Origin: Pyronema omphalodes
Taxonomy: Eukaryota > Ascomycota > Pezizomycetes > Pezizales > Pyronemataceae
Assembly (NCBI GenBank): GCA_024516155.1
Contig: JAJJXM010000107.1
Coordinates: forward strand, 35,322-99,321
Length of the DNA: 64,000 bases
Reading direction: 5' to 3'
Positions 11,184 to 23,137 of the stretch are shown here, piece after piece. A program made the position numbers and the translations under genes. The notes beneath the pieces were generated by a model. The model did not search any database and was not told where the DNA came from. It worked only from the letters and a program-made list of their open reading frames with translations. Numbering within the stretch: position 1 is the first letter of the stretch; every line of letters begins with the position of its first letter.

Positions 11184-14100
11184 GATCCTCTAGGGTTGCG
11201 TCACCTGAGGAGGAGGAATGTATATCTGACGCAGAAAAAATAATTTGTTCAGGGACAAAAAGGAAAATATCGGACAGCTTGGAGTCGACCAAGACAAAAC
11301 TTCGACGAACCGACAAAGGAACCTCTTCCAAAGGAACAAAAATGGAAGCTGTGGTTCCACCCCATCACGGAAAAAGGCCAATAATCAACATGGTGTTGAA
11401 TTGGTCAAAAAACAAATTTCGAACGGTGCGAGTCCTACTTGATACAGGCTCCACCTCAGCTTTACTGGACAAAGGGTTTGTCCGAACTTACAAAATTCCT
11501 ACTGTGAAGAGAGACCAGCCTCTTCAAATACGCAACTTCAATAATGAGGTAGTTGCTGGAGCTGGAGAATTCTTTACAGTTCCTTTTATGCTGCAACACA
11601 AACAACACTTTGCAGCCGAAGCCTTCGAAGTCGCACCTCTTGACAGCGACTGCGATGTCATCCTCCCTTATTGGTGGATGGCCAAACATCAACCTTGCAA
11701 CATGTGGGGAGACAGCAATAACATCTCCTTCACAACTACACGTTGCATCGAACATTGTACTAAGGCTCAGGCCAGTACATTTTCACTCAAGGTCGACCGC
11801 CGCGTACTCGACCATCCCGAGGCCTCAGTAATAGGCCATATTTCAGCTGTTGCCACGAAGGAAGAATTATCAGAGGCACTTCAACAAGTCCCTGAGAAAT
11901 TCCGTAAGTGGATTAACATCATGACAAAGGAAGCAGCAGACAAGCTTCCTGAACACAAACCCTACGACCACGCCATAGACCTGAAGGAAGGGGAAACTCC
12001 TCCTTGGGGACCAGTCTATGCGCTTAATGAAGTGGAGCTGGAAACATTGAGAGAATGGTTAAAGGAAATGCTAAGGACAGGAAAGATTAGACCATCAAAA
12101 TCTCCTGCCGCAGCACCAATTCTCTTTGTGCCAAAACCCCATGGGCGAGGTTTAAGGCTTTGTGTCGATTACAGGGGGATCAACAAAATAACAATAGCAA
12201 ATCGCTACCCCCTCCCTCTTATGTCTGAATTACAAGACAGAGTAAGAGGAGCTAAGTTCTTCACGAAAATGGATTTGAAGAACGGTTACCATTTGATTAG
12301 AATCAAAGAAGGAGATGAGTGGAAAACTGCTTTTAGATGCAGGTATGGGCTATATGAATTTTTGGTAATGCCTTTTGGCTTAAGCAATGCACCGGCCACG
12401 TTCCAAGATATGATGAATCATATCTTTAGGGATATGTTGGATCAGGGAGTAATTGCTTATATTGATGATGTTCTTATTTACGCGGAAACGGAGGAGGAAC
12501 ATGATAAATTGGTAAAGGAAGTCTTGAAGAGACTGGAAGAAAATGGGCTGGTAATATCTCCGGAAAAATGTGTTTGGGGGACAAACAAAGTGGAATTTTT
12601 GGGGTATATTATAAGCGAAAAAGGAATTGAAATGGCAAAGGATAAAGTGGAAACCGTCCTGGTTTGGAAACCTCCTAAATCCTTGAAAGAGACACAAGGC
12701 TTTCTTGGATTTGCAAACTTCTATCGCCGATTCATAAAGGACTTTTCAAGAATTTGTCGTCCTCTTACTGAATCTACCAAGGGCGATCCAAAGAAGTGGG
12801 AATGGACTGTTGCCATGGAACTGGCATTTGATGAGTTGAAGCAGAGGTTTACGAAGGCACCAATATTGGGTCATTTTGATCCTAAAAAGGTTTGCCTTGT
12901 TGAAACTGATGCTTCTGACTTTGCCTTAGGCGCAGTCCTTTCTCAGAAAGGAGAGGACGGAAAGCTGCATCCCATTGCTTTCCATTCTAGGAAATTCACT
13001 CCAGCTGAGATCAATTACGAAATCCATGATAAGGAGCTTTTAGCTATTGTCGATTCGTTTAAGATTTGGAGAAGATACCTGGAAGGAGCAATGCATACGG
13101 TTCAAGTATTCAGCGACCATCAAAATTTGGAGTACTTCACCACAACAAAAGTACTCAATCGTCGCCAAGCAAGGTGGGCTCAAGAACTTGCTGGTATTGA
13201 CTTTAAAATTTTTTACAGACCTGGAAACAAGAATGGGAAGCCTGATGCTTTGTCAAGGCGTCCGGAGTTCCGCCCTGAAAAGGGGGGAGGTGAGGATCAG
13301 CCGATTACGACTATCCTTCACAAAGAACATTTTGCTTCTATTTCAGCAATAAGTAGTGGAGGTGAAGGAACATCATTCATTGTTTCTTCGGCACGGCTCA
13401 ATTCTATCCCTTCTGTTAAATGGTCTGAAGAATTTTTAAAGATGGTTAAAGAGGCTGGAGAACTGGACGAAAATTATCAAAAAGCAGCAAAACGAATAAA
13501 AGATCCACTAACGATAGAAGATGGCATAATCTATCGGAAAGAGAAGTTATGGGTACCAAAGGATTTGGTCAACATGGTCCTTGAATCAGAGCACGACTCC
13601 AAAATTGCTGGGCACTTTGGTCAGGACAAAACAATTGAATTAATAAGGAGAAACTTTTGGTGGCCGAAGATGGATGAAAAGATAATTGAATATATACAGA
13701 GCTGTTTGGAATGTCAGAAGGACAAGACGGCTAGGCACCTTAAGTATGGGATGTTGCAACCTTTGGAATTAACATATGCCCCATGGCAGTCTATTGCTAT
13801 GGATTTCATCACCGACTTACCAGAATCAAATGGGTGTGATCAACTATGGGTTATAGTTGATCGATTTACAAAAATGGCACACTTCATTCCTTTACACAAA
13901 GACGGCAAGACAACTGCAGACCTTGTCAGGATTTTCGCAAAGGAAATATGGAAACTACATGGCCTACCCAAGGATATTGTGTCGGACAGAGACTCCAGGT
14001 TCACAAGCACCACCTGGAAAGCATTTCTTGGAACCCTAGGAATTAAACCAAGAATGTCGACAGCCTTCCACCCACAAACAGATGGACAAACGGAACGGCT

Positions 14101-14878
14101 TAATCAAACAATTGAAGCATACCTCCGCTCTTTTGTTAACCACGAAATGGACGACTGGGCTGATCTCGTACCTATGGCTGAGTTCGCATACAACAACTCA
14201 GTCACAAGCGCAACTGGACTATCACCCTTTTACGCCAACTACGGATTCTATCCAAATACGAGCAACCCTTCGGCAACTGCTGTGCGTAACCCAGCCAGCA
14301 AAGCCTACGCCCACTGGATGCATACGATTCATGAAGGAGCCAAATCAATGCTTCAAAAAACCCAAGAAAGAATGAAGCAATATGCAGACCAGAAACGTCA
14401 GGAGGCACCAGAATACCAAGTAGGAGACTTGGTTATGTTAGATGGACGAAACATACGAACTAGACGCCCATCGAGAAAGTTAGACCATAAACTGCATGGT
14501 CCCTTCCAAGTCGAAAAAATCATCTCCCCAACAGCAGTTTGACTTACGCTCCCACGAAAATGGAAGATACACAACGTCTTCCATACTTCTTTACTTGAGC
14601 CCTTTAGAGCAGGAACTCGGGCTCCACCTGATACGAACAAAATTCTACGGGAAGCAGACGACGTTGAGGGAAGCGAGGAATATGATATCGATGAAATAAT
14701 GAGCAGCTACAAATCTGGAAATCGAATCTTATACCTCGTTAAATGGTTAGGTTGGCCTAATAAAAAAGACTGGACGGCAGAACCTTTCGACAACTTTTCA
14801 GTAGGAGGTCAGGAGAAGTTACGAGATTTTCATCTCAAGTATCCTGATTCTCCGAGGGACTACCGACTCAAGGATTAA
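11184..14878 (+). pseudogene. Gypsy D Pol: PR-RT-RNase H-IN-chromodomain, one nonsense codon
   Basis: The frame is -1 to gag and open from the gag end. Protease: VLLDTGSTSALL. Reverse transcriptase: LCVDYRGINK and the catalytic IAYIDDVLIY. RNase H: ETDASDFALG. Integrase: zinc-binding H..H..C..C (EHDSKIAGHFG ... SCLECQKDK), then the D, D, E triad at MDFITDL, IVSDRDSRF and DGQTERLN. The GPY/F-type module reads KLHGPFQV. A TGA at 14540-14542 (a CGA-to-TGA type change) then stops it. The frame continues to 14878 with a chromodomain (YLVKWLGWPNKKDW), which in this clade targets integration to modified histones. The pol end is 171 bp before the 3' LTR. Confidence 0.88.
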
Positions 14879-15049
14879 GGCTTAATGTTTTTCCCCAAGA
14901 GGTTTTCATTAGGTCGAGTTGGTAGTAGGATGTAGGGGCTGGAGGACTACATCTATATATGATCACTAAGTCACTTGGCTGCGGCGAGGTGCGATCACAG
15001 AATGATAAGCTACTTGCTTCGGGACGAAGCTTGAACAGGGGGGAGGTGG

Positions 15050-16408
15050 TGTCACACCCTATATTGTGTGAGTATAGAATAGGTAACATGTATAACATTT
15101 AGAGAACATGGCAAACTCGACAGGAGAATGAATAATAAGGTTAGTATTCCCGGGCCGGAACCCCCTGAGGAGCTCCAGCTAGCCACGTCACGTGATTCGT
15201 GACTTTCCGAAAGGACCTCACGAGGATCCCGGCCCGAGGTGTCGCTACCTGTTATTCACTGTCAGTTTGGGAGGATCACAGATGGATGGGAACGAGGAAC
15301 AACTTACCTCATGGGTGTCGACTTACCCATGAGAAAACTACAGACGACGCTGATGGAGACAGAAGACGACGGCGAAAGGACACCTCCTTATACTTGAGGT
15401 CGTGTTCCACCAAGCACGGCTACCAGAGGGCTTGCAAGAGAAGGGAATTCTCAGGACAATGCAAGGCAGACGAATAGGATCATCCGAGGTCTGAGTTGGG
15501 CGGATAGTCGGCCAAGGAACAAGGCAGAGTCTAGTCAGCCAACAGGAGTGGAGCTCAGAACAAGGGTCGAGATTGCGTGAGCATGAGACGACGTTCTGCA
15601 GCAAGGAACACCACTCAGGGAAACTGTTGGATGGAACTGATATGACGCGACCTTAGGCCAATGACTACCAACTGCAAGATAAGACGGCGTTTGCGTACAC
15701 ACCAGGGTGTGGCTGCCCGCAAGTGTGCGCAGGTGGGGCAGTTATGACATCACACAGGAATGCGACGGGGCAGTGCGCTCCGGTAAGGCATAGTCTGCCT
15801 TATGATGTCAGATTCCTCCACTCGCAATCGAGATTCTCTAGGGAGATCTATGATCAAGACGACTCCTAAGATATATGACTCACATGTCATTATCAGAGGA
15901 GTCATCGCATTATGCGCTCAAGTGGAGTAACCCTTCACTGGGCGTTTAACCCCAATACCTGATTGGAAGGTGTGGTAGCACGGCGAGGAATGTCAAGGAT
16001 TAATCTGACACGAGGGTCATCATGCAAGTGAGCAATTAATGTAATTGCGCATGCAGCATGATGCGAGCCATCAGCAGATTTGTCAAAGAATTGACTCACG
16101 TCTTATCTCCTAAGCTTAGTTTGGAAGTTGGTTCCCTTGGGAAGTCTGGGCGAACTTGTAGACGAAAGTCTATAAAAGACCCTAAGTCTTCCCACCGTCT
16201 CCTCCAGCATCAGCAACTTGATCTCTTGTTACGACGTTACCATTCTACACCAAATACCTCAGGACGAGACCCTTAAGTTTATTCGGCCTGTGATCGATTA
16301 GTTGAACTTCCTAGCTCTTGGGAAATCTATTAGTTATCTATCTTGCGAACGAAGCGTCAACTGATCGGACAAACCTCTGTATTGAAAGCCTCAATACCCA
16401 GGTTCACA
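15050..16408 (+). repeat. Gypsy D 3' LTR
   Basis: It is nearly identical to 7509-8867, starts TGTCACACCC and ends TTCACA. The sequence between pol and the LTR (14879-15049) holds the polypurine tract AACAGGGGGGAGG. Confidence 0.92.
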
Positions 16409-16702
16409 CTGGATCCCGAGAACATTGCAGAGACTGTGGTCGAGCAAGATGAGGATGCCGACACAGTGGGATCCGACGATGACGGCATCGATAGGGAGTT
16501 TGACGAAGATGAACTCGGTGAATTCATATCCGATCGCCTGCAAAATGTGGTCAACGAGGAGCTCGGGAATTTAGGAAGTCAGGGGAATGTTATAGGTGTT
16601 GAAGATGATGAAGGGTCAATTGACGACGATGATGTTGTTGAAAGGTTGGATCCTGACAACATTGAAGGGACTGTGGTGCGGCAAGATGATGATATTATAT
16701 AG
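16409..16702 (+). pseudogene. Acidic coding remnant of the KDZ element, right of gypsy D
   Basis: This is an open frame of about 97 codons, entered directly from the LTR and ending at a TAG. It is very rich in Asp/Glu and contains a diverged duplication, DPENIAETVVEQDED and DPDNIEGTVVRQDDD. It is probably the 3' end of the transposase gene interrupted by gypsy D. However, the frame does not join codon 880 directly, so an intron or a junction change is needed. An acidic tail of a separate small gene is the alternative. No known domain was recognised. Confidence 0.45.
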
Positions 16703-16750
16703 TTGGTGGTTGTTGTAGCTGTGGAGGAGAGGGGGCAGGGGTAAATACAG
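16703..16750. other. Short spacer before the giant inverted repeat
   Basis: These 48 G-rich bases separate the acidic frame's stop from the first recognisable base of the inverted repeat. No duplication matching the right side (23005 onward) was found. Confidence 0.4.
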
Positions 16751-18000
16751 AAGGGCGAAGAGGAGGAGACGAAGCGGCAAAGGGAGGTCGATAGTTGTAA
16801 ATAGCTGAGTGTTGTGGAGGAATAGCGGCGGAGGGAGGTCGATAGTTGTAAATAGCAAAGCGGCGGAGGGAGGTCGATAGTTGTAAATAGCTGAGTGTTG
16901 TGGAGGAATAGCGGCGGCGGGAGGTCGATAGTTGTAAATAGCAAAGCGGCGGAGGGAGGTCGATAGTTGTAAATAGCAAAGCGGCGGAGGGAGGTGGAAA
17001 GTTGTAAATAGCTGAGTGTTGTGGAGGAATAGCGGCGGCGGGAGGTCGATAGTTGTAAATAGCAAGGCGGCGGAGGGAGGTCGATAGTTGTGAATAGCTG
17101 AGTGTTGTGGAGGAATAGCAAAGCGGCGGAGGGAGGTCGATAGTTGTGAATAGCTGAGTGTTGTGGAGGAATAGCAAAGCGGCGGTTGTGAATAGCTGAG
17201 TGTTGTGGAGGGAGGTCGAAAGTTGTGAATAGCTGAGTGTTGTGGAGGAATAGCAGCGGCGGAGGGAGGTAGATGATTGTGAATAGCTGAGTGTTGTGGA
17301 GGAATAGCAAAGCGGCGGAGGGAGGTCGATGATTGTGAATAGCTGAGTGTTGTGGAGGAATAGCAAAGCGGCGGTTGTGAATAGCTGAGTGTTGTGGAGG
17401 GAGGTCGAAAGTTGTGAATAGCTGAGTGTTGTGGAGGAATCGCAAAGCGGCGGAGGGAGGTCGATGATTGTGAATAGCTGAGTGTTGTGGAGGAATAGCA
17501 AAGCGGCGGTTGTGAATAGCTGAGTGTTGTGGAGGGAGGTCGAAAGTTGTGAATAGCTGAGTGTTGTGGAGGAATAGCAAAGCGGCGGAGGGAGGTCGAT
17601 TATGTGAATAGCTGAGTGTTGTGGAGGAATAGCAAAGCGGCGGAGGGAGGTTGATTATGTGAATAGCTGAGTGTTGTGGAGGAATAGCAAAGCGGCGGTT
17701 GTGAATAGCTGAGTGTTGTGGAGGGAGGTCGAAAGTTGTGAATAGCTGAGTGTTGTGGAGGAATAGCAAAGCGGCGGAGGGAGGTCGATGATTGTGAATA
17801 GCTGAGTGTTGTGGAGGAATAGCAAAGCGGCGGTTGTGAATAGCTGAGTGTTGTGGAGGGAGGTCGAAAGTTGTGAATAGCTGAGTGTTGTGGAGGGAGG
17901 TTGATGATTGTGAATAGCTGAGTGTTATGGAGGAATAGCAAAGCGGCGGAGGGAGGTCGATGATTGCGAATAGCTGAGTATTGTGAAGGAACAGCTGTCG
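16751..18000. repeat. Left minisatellite arm (~56-bp units)
   Basis: Units are built from modules such as GAATAGCTGAGTGTTGTGG, AGGAATAGCAAAGCGGCGG and AGGGAGGTCGATGATTGT. They are permuted and partly deleted, giving a higher-order pattern. Outer units read GTAAATAG and inner units GTGAATAG, so the array has diverged from one side to the other. Long open frames on the minus strand arise from the repeat and are not genes. Confidence 0.9.
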
Positions 18001-18665
18001 GGGGGGGGGGGGGGGGGGTTGGTGTAATTATTAGGCGCGGGAAATAAAAAAAAAGATTACAAATTAAAAGAACAAGGCAGCTCGAGATTTCCTGCTGTGT
18101 TTAAGCGCCCCGCGGGGTTCTTCAGATTGATGATACAATCCCGCGAGGCGTTTAACCATACGACGTTGCGCGCCAGCAAAACAGGATTAAAAATCTTGAG
18201 CTACGTAACGCTGTGTGTTTAAACGCCTCGCGGGATTATTCACATTTTTAATCCTGTTTTGCTGGGTGTGTTTAAACGCCTCACGGGATTATTCAGATTG
18301 ATGATACAATCCCGCCAGGCGTTTAAACATACGACGTTGCGCGCCAGCAAAACAGGATTAGAAATCTTGAGCTACGTAACGCTGTGTGTTTAAACGCCTC
18401 GCGGGATTATTCAGATTTTTAATCCTGTTTTGCTGGGTGTGTTTAAACGCCTCGCGGGATTATTCAGATTGATGATACAATCCCGCGAGGCGTTTAAACA
18501 TACGACGTTGCGCGCCAGCAAAACAGGATTAAAAATCTGAATAATCCCGCGAGGCGCTTAAACACAGCAGGAAATTTGGTGATACCTAGCGTTGTGAGTT
18601 TAAACGCCTCGCGGGATTATTCAAATTGTTAATCCTGTTTTGCTGGTGCGCAACGTCGTATGTTT
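18001..18665. repeat. Left inner arm: poly-G tract and palindrome array
   Basis: A run of about 18 G (from 18000) is followed by GGTGTAATTATTAGGCGCGG. Then come repeated GTTTAAACGCCTCGCGGGATT / AATCCCGCGAGGCGTTTAAAC pairs separated by ATTCAGATTGATGATACA, CGACGTTGCGCGCCAGC and AACAGGATTAAAAATCTTGA. Every unit is able to form hairpins. It is inverted relative to 20415-21160. Confidence 0.88.
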
Positions 18666-20414
18666 GAACGTTCATTTAGCTAAGTGCGCGTGTCTGCGGG
18701 GCGCGCATTGCGGCAACCGATCAGGCTGCTGCGCGCCAGTCAGCACTACAGCCCCTTGGTGGATCACATGCGCTGCGCACTACGGCCGTTGCCAAGGTAG
18801 CAGTTGCCAAGGCGTTGGCTGCCAAGATGCCTGTTCCTGAAACGGTCGTTGCCAAGACGGCCATTGCCAAAGCGGCTGTTGCCGAGGTGACCTTTCCCAA
18901 ACTGGCTGTTGCCAAGGCGGATGTCTCCAAAGTGGCTGTTGCCCAGGCGGCCCCAACCAAATCGGCTGTTGCCAAGGCGGCCCCAACCCAATCGGCTGTT
19001 CCCAAGGCGGCCCAGAACCAAATCGGCTGTTGCCAAGGCCTTCATTGCCGAGGCTATGCTGTTCCCCCGTCGCACAACCACCGGCCCAATCGGCCAAAAG
19101 CATCTTGGCTGAGCGGGGTACAAAATGGAAATTTTCCACCGCCCCACCGTCTTTTCCTTCTTTCCCACATCACCATCGTGAAGTACGTAGTTTTTCCTGT
19201 AATTTCAATTTTTTTCTGTGCCGTTCGTTCCCCTCTCCTTTCCATTCCCTTGTTTCACCCATTCCGGTCCTTCCAACCCCCCCCCCCCCACCCCCCACTC
19301 CGGCGGCCCCAATTCCTACCCACGTGTCCCATCCGACTCTTCGTCCGCCCTCCAACGCGCTCATCGCTGTGACATAAATCGTAACCTTAAATATCAACCC
19401 TGCTTGTGAAACAAAATTTCGCGTAGTCTTTGCTTTTTGAAACTCGGTCACACAACCGTGTGAATACGCGTCTCCTGAGCATTATCTTCCCGTATCTACA
19501 TTCTCCTTGGTGAGCCAAGGGGGCGGGTTGCAGAATAATAATTTCGTGCGCGAAGTTTTTGTGCTGCATTTTCTTGCAATTAGCGATTTTTGCGTATTGT
19601 GGCAATTGATCACCGCATACTGCGCGTCGCCATGTGCTCTAGTATTCAGATGAATATTGTCACGTACGCGAAGTTTGTTCAAAAAAGCATCAATAACATC
19701 ATGCACGTAAACACAGCGACTTGTCAAATCACAGGGACCCTCAACCGCGGGAAAATCGGTGTGAAATTAAGAATATTTGGAACAATGTTGACTTGTTTTT
19801 GAATTTGTTTTGTTTTTGAATTTAAAATGCTACGTGTATCATGTACAAGGCACTCTGCGCAGAGCCAAATTTGTTAATGATCACAGCATGAGTTGAAATT
19901 CATTTAATCTATAGAAACAAATTCATATTCAAATCGACATTGCAATGCCTCCCTCCTGTCGCGTCCACCCGACGATATTCAGCGCGCTGCGTGAAGAACG
20001 CGTCTTGTTACATCAGAACGCGTCTTGTAACATCACGTGATTGATTCAGCGCGCTGCGTGAAGAACGCGTCTTGTGACATCAGAACGCGTCTTGTAAAGT
20101 CACGTGATTGATACGGCTCCCAGCGCGGTCCCGAACCCAGTGACGCCGAGCCCGAGTCACATCGCGCCACCTGCATCGCGCAGCAACCGCTCCGTGCCGA
20201 CTCGGGTTTTGTCCCGACTAATCACGTGCGCTGGGTGCCATGGCTCGGCAGCTCCTCCGTGCCGACTGGGGGTCGCTTCCGACCAGTCACGTGCGCTAGG
20301 TGCCGGGGCTCGGCAGCTCCTCCGTGCCGACCCGGGTTCAGTCCCGATCAATCACGTGCGCATGCGCAAAGTGCTGCGCGTGAAACCTGCTGCAGCGCCC
20401 GCATTGCGGCAACC
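18666..20414. repeat. Centre of the foldback element, no gene recognised
   Basis: 18780-19095 is a minisatellite of 18-bp units (GGCTGTTGCCAAGGCGGCC-like), open in several frames. 19100-19980 is AT/pyrimidine-rich unique sequence with a C-run (19278-19291). 19980-20110 holds four GAACGCGTCTTGT repeats with CACGTGATTGAT. 20110-20360 has CTCCGTGCCGAC blocks with CACGTG E-box palindromes. ATTGCGGCAACCGA occurs as a direct repeat at both edges (18706-18721 and 20400-20416). No convincing protein-coding signal was seen. Confidence 0.7.
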
Positions 20415-21159
20415 GAAATTAATCTTGTTTTGCTGGGTGTGTTTAAACGCCTCGCGGGATTGTATCAACAATCTGAATAATCCCGCGAGGCGTTTAAACA
20501 CACCCAGCAAAACAGGATTAAAAATCTTAATAATCCCGCGAGGCGTTTAAACACACAACGTTACGTAGCTCAAAATTTCCTGCTGTGTTTAAGCGGCTCG
20601 CGGGATTATTCAGATTTTTAATCCTGTTTTGCTGGCGCGCAACGTCGTATGTTTAAACGCCTCGCGGGATTGTATCATCAATCTGAATAATCCCGCGAGG
20701 CGTTTAAACACACCCAGCAAAACAGGATTAAAAATCTGAATAATCCCGCGAGGCGTTTAAGCACGCAGCGTTACGTAGCTCAAGATTTTTAATCCTGTTT
20801 TGCTGGCGCGCAACGTCGTATGTTTAAACGCCTCGCGGGATTGTATCATCAATCTGAATAATCCCGCGAGGCGTTTAAACACACCCAGCAAAACAGGATT
20901 AAAAATCTGAATAATCCCGCGAGGCGTTTAAGCACGCAGCGTTACGTAGCTCAAGATTTTTCATCCTGTTTTGCTGGCGCGCAACGTCGTATGTTTAAAC
21001 GCCTCGCGGGATTGTCTCATCAATCTGAAGAACCCCGCGAGGCGCTTAAACACAGCAGAAAATCTCGAGCTGCCTTGTTCTTTTAATTTGTAATCTTTTT
21101 TTTATTTCCCGCGCCTAATTATTACACCAACCCCCCCCCCCCCCCCCCCCCGCAGCTAT
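20415..21159. repeat. Right inner arm: palindrome array and poly-C tract
   Basis: This is the inverted partner of 18001-18665, with three near-identical ~170-bp higher-order units. It is followed by GCGCCTAATTATTACACC and a run of about 22 C ending near 21151. Confidence 0.88.
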
Positions 21160-23004
21160 TCCTTCACAATACTCAGCTATTCACAATCATCGACCTCCCT
21201 CCGCCGCTTTGCTATTCCTCCACAACACTCAGCTATTCACAATCATCGACCTCCCTCCACAACACTCAGCTATTCACAACCGCCGCTTTGCTATTCCTCC
21301 ACAACACTCAGCTATTCCCCATCATCGACCTCCCTCCGCCGCTGCTATTCCTCCACAACACTCAGCTATTCACAACTTTCGACCTCCCTCCACAACACTC
21401 AGCTATTCACAACCGCCGCTTTGCTATTCCTCCACAACACTCAGCTATTCACAATCATCGACCTTCCTCCGCCGCTTTGCTATTCCTCCACAACACTCAG
21501 CTATTCACAATCATCGACCTCCCTCCGCCGCTGCTATTCCTCCACAACACTCAGCTATTCACAACTTTCGACCTCCCTCCACAACACTCAGCTATTCACA
21601 ACCGCCGCTTTGCTATTCCTCCACAACACTCAGCTATTCACAATCATCGACCTCCCTCCGCCGCTTTGCTATTCCTCCACAACACTGAGCTATTCACAAC
21701 TTTCGACCTCCCTTCACAACACTCAGCTATTCACAACCGCCGCTTTGCTATTCCTCCACAACACTCAGCTATTCACAACCGCCGCTTTGCTATTCCTCCA
21801 CAACACTCAGCTATTCACAATCATCGACCTCCCTCCGCCGCTTTGCTATTCCTCCACAACACTCAGCTATTCACAATCATCGACCTCCCTCCGCCGCTTT
21901 GCTATTCCTCCACAACACTCAGCTATTCACAATCATCGACCTCCCTCCGCCGCTGCTATTCCTCCACAACACTCAGCTATTCACAACTTTCGACCTCCCT
22001 CCACAACACTCAGCCATTCACAACCGCCGCTTTGCTATTCCTCCACAACACTCAGCTATTCACAATCATCGACCTCCCTCCGCCGCTTTGCGATTCCTCC
22101 ACAACACTCAGCTATTCACAACTTTCGACCTCCCTCCACAACACTCAGCTATTCACAACCGCCGCTTTGCTATTCCTCCACAACACTCAGCTATTCACAA
22201 TCATCGACCTCCCTCCGCCGCTTTGCTATTCCTCCACAACACTCAGCTATTCACAATCATCGACCTCCCTCCGCCGCTGCTATTCCTCCACAACACTCAG
22301 CTATTCACAACTTTCGACCTCCCTCCACAACCCTCAGCTATTCACAACCGCCGCTTTGCTATTCCTCCACAACACTCAGCTATTCACAATCATCGACCTC
22401 CCGCCGCCGCTATTCCTCCACAACACTCAGCTATCTACAACTATCGACCTCCCTCCGCCGCTATTCCTCGACAATACTCAGCTATTTACAACTATCGACC
22501 TCCCTCCACTGCCTTGCTATTTACAACTATCGACCTCCCTCCGCTGCCTTGCTATTTACAACTATCGACCTCCCGCCGCCGCTATTCCTCCACAACACCC
22601 AGCTATTTACAACTTTCGACCTCCCTCCGCCGCTTTGCTATTTACAACTATCGACCTCCCTCCGCCGCCTTGCTATTTACAACTATCGACCTCCCGCCGC
22701 CGCTATTCCTCCACAACACTCAGCTATTTACAACTATCGACCTCCCTCCGCCGCTTTGCTATCCCTCCACAACACTCAGCTATTCACAACTATCGACCTC
22801 CCGCCGCCGCTTTGCTATTTACAACTATCGACCTCCCTCCTCTGCTATTCCTCCACAACACTCAGCTACTTACAACTATCGACCTCCCTCCGCCGCCTTG
22901 CTATTTACAACTATCGACCCCCCCGCCGCCGCTATTCCTCCACAATACTCAGCTATCTACAACTATCGACCTCCCTTCGCCGCTTCGTTTCCTCCTCCTC
23001 GCCC
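21160..23004. repeat. Right minisatellite arm (~56-bp units)
   Basis: This is the inverted partner of the left minisatellite but about 600 bp longer. It ends in CGGCGAAGCGG-type edge sequence (on the minus strand) at about 23004. All three plus-strand frames are open for up to ~576 codons because the units lack stops; this is not coding evidence. Confidence 0.9.
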
Positions 23005-23137
23005 ATCGGAAATTCTAATTGCTCTTTGTATACATTCTATTCAAGAATCTATACTTTACAGCTCATTTCGACCAACTTTTTATTCAACAATTTAATCAAC
23101 ATTTCCCACCCCTCCACTCCTCAACTCCATTCAGTTG

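Larger units (their letters stand above)
7509..16408 (+). mobile_element. Gypsy D: chromodomain Ty3/gypsy retrotransposon, 8.9 kb
   Basis: It has two ~1359-bp LTRs, gag and pol, and lies in the KDZ transposase gene. The 3' LTR starts TGTCACACCC after a purine tract (15034-15049). The 5' LTR shows AGG in place of the first TGT, and no 5-bp TSD is recognisable, so the left junction has been altered. LTRs differ at about six positions by eye. Gag and pol each contain in-frame stops, so the copy is dead. Confidence 0.9.
16751..23004. mobile_element. Foldback-type element: 6.3-kb giant inverted repeat
   Basis: Two long arms (16751-18665 and 20415-23004) are inverted copies around a 1.75-kb centre. 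From outside inward each arm has a GGGCGA(A/G)GAGGAGGA(G/A)ACGAAGCGGC edge, a minisatellite of ~56-bp units, a homopolymer of about 18-22 G/C, an AT-rich 50-bp block and an array of GTTTAAACGCCTCGCGGGATT palindromes. Drosophila FB elements have the same plan: long inverted repeats built of subrepeats. No TSD or transposase was found, so it may be a separate non-autonomous element or an expanded part of the KDZ transposon. Confidence 0.65.

Noticed and set aside
18721..19372. Ala-rich 185-codon frame and overlapping frames
   Set aside because: Produced by an 18-bp minisatellite open in both directions; no start context or domain.
20415..21060. CRISPR-like repeat array
   Set aside because: Units are palindromic, vary in length, have no unique spacers and lie in a eukaryotic transposon setting.
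16751..23004. KDZ element internal expansion taken as certain foldback transposon
   Set aside because: No TSD was found, so only a foldback-like structure is claimed.
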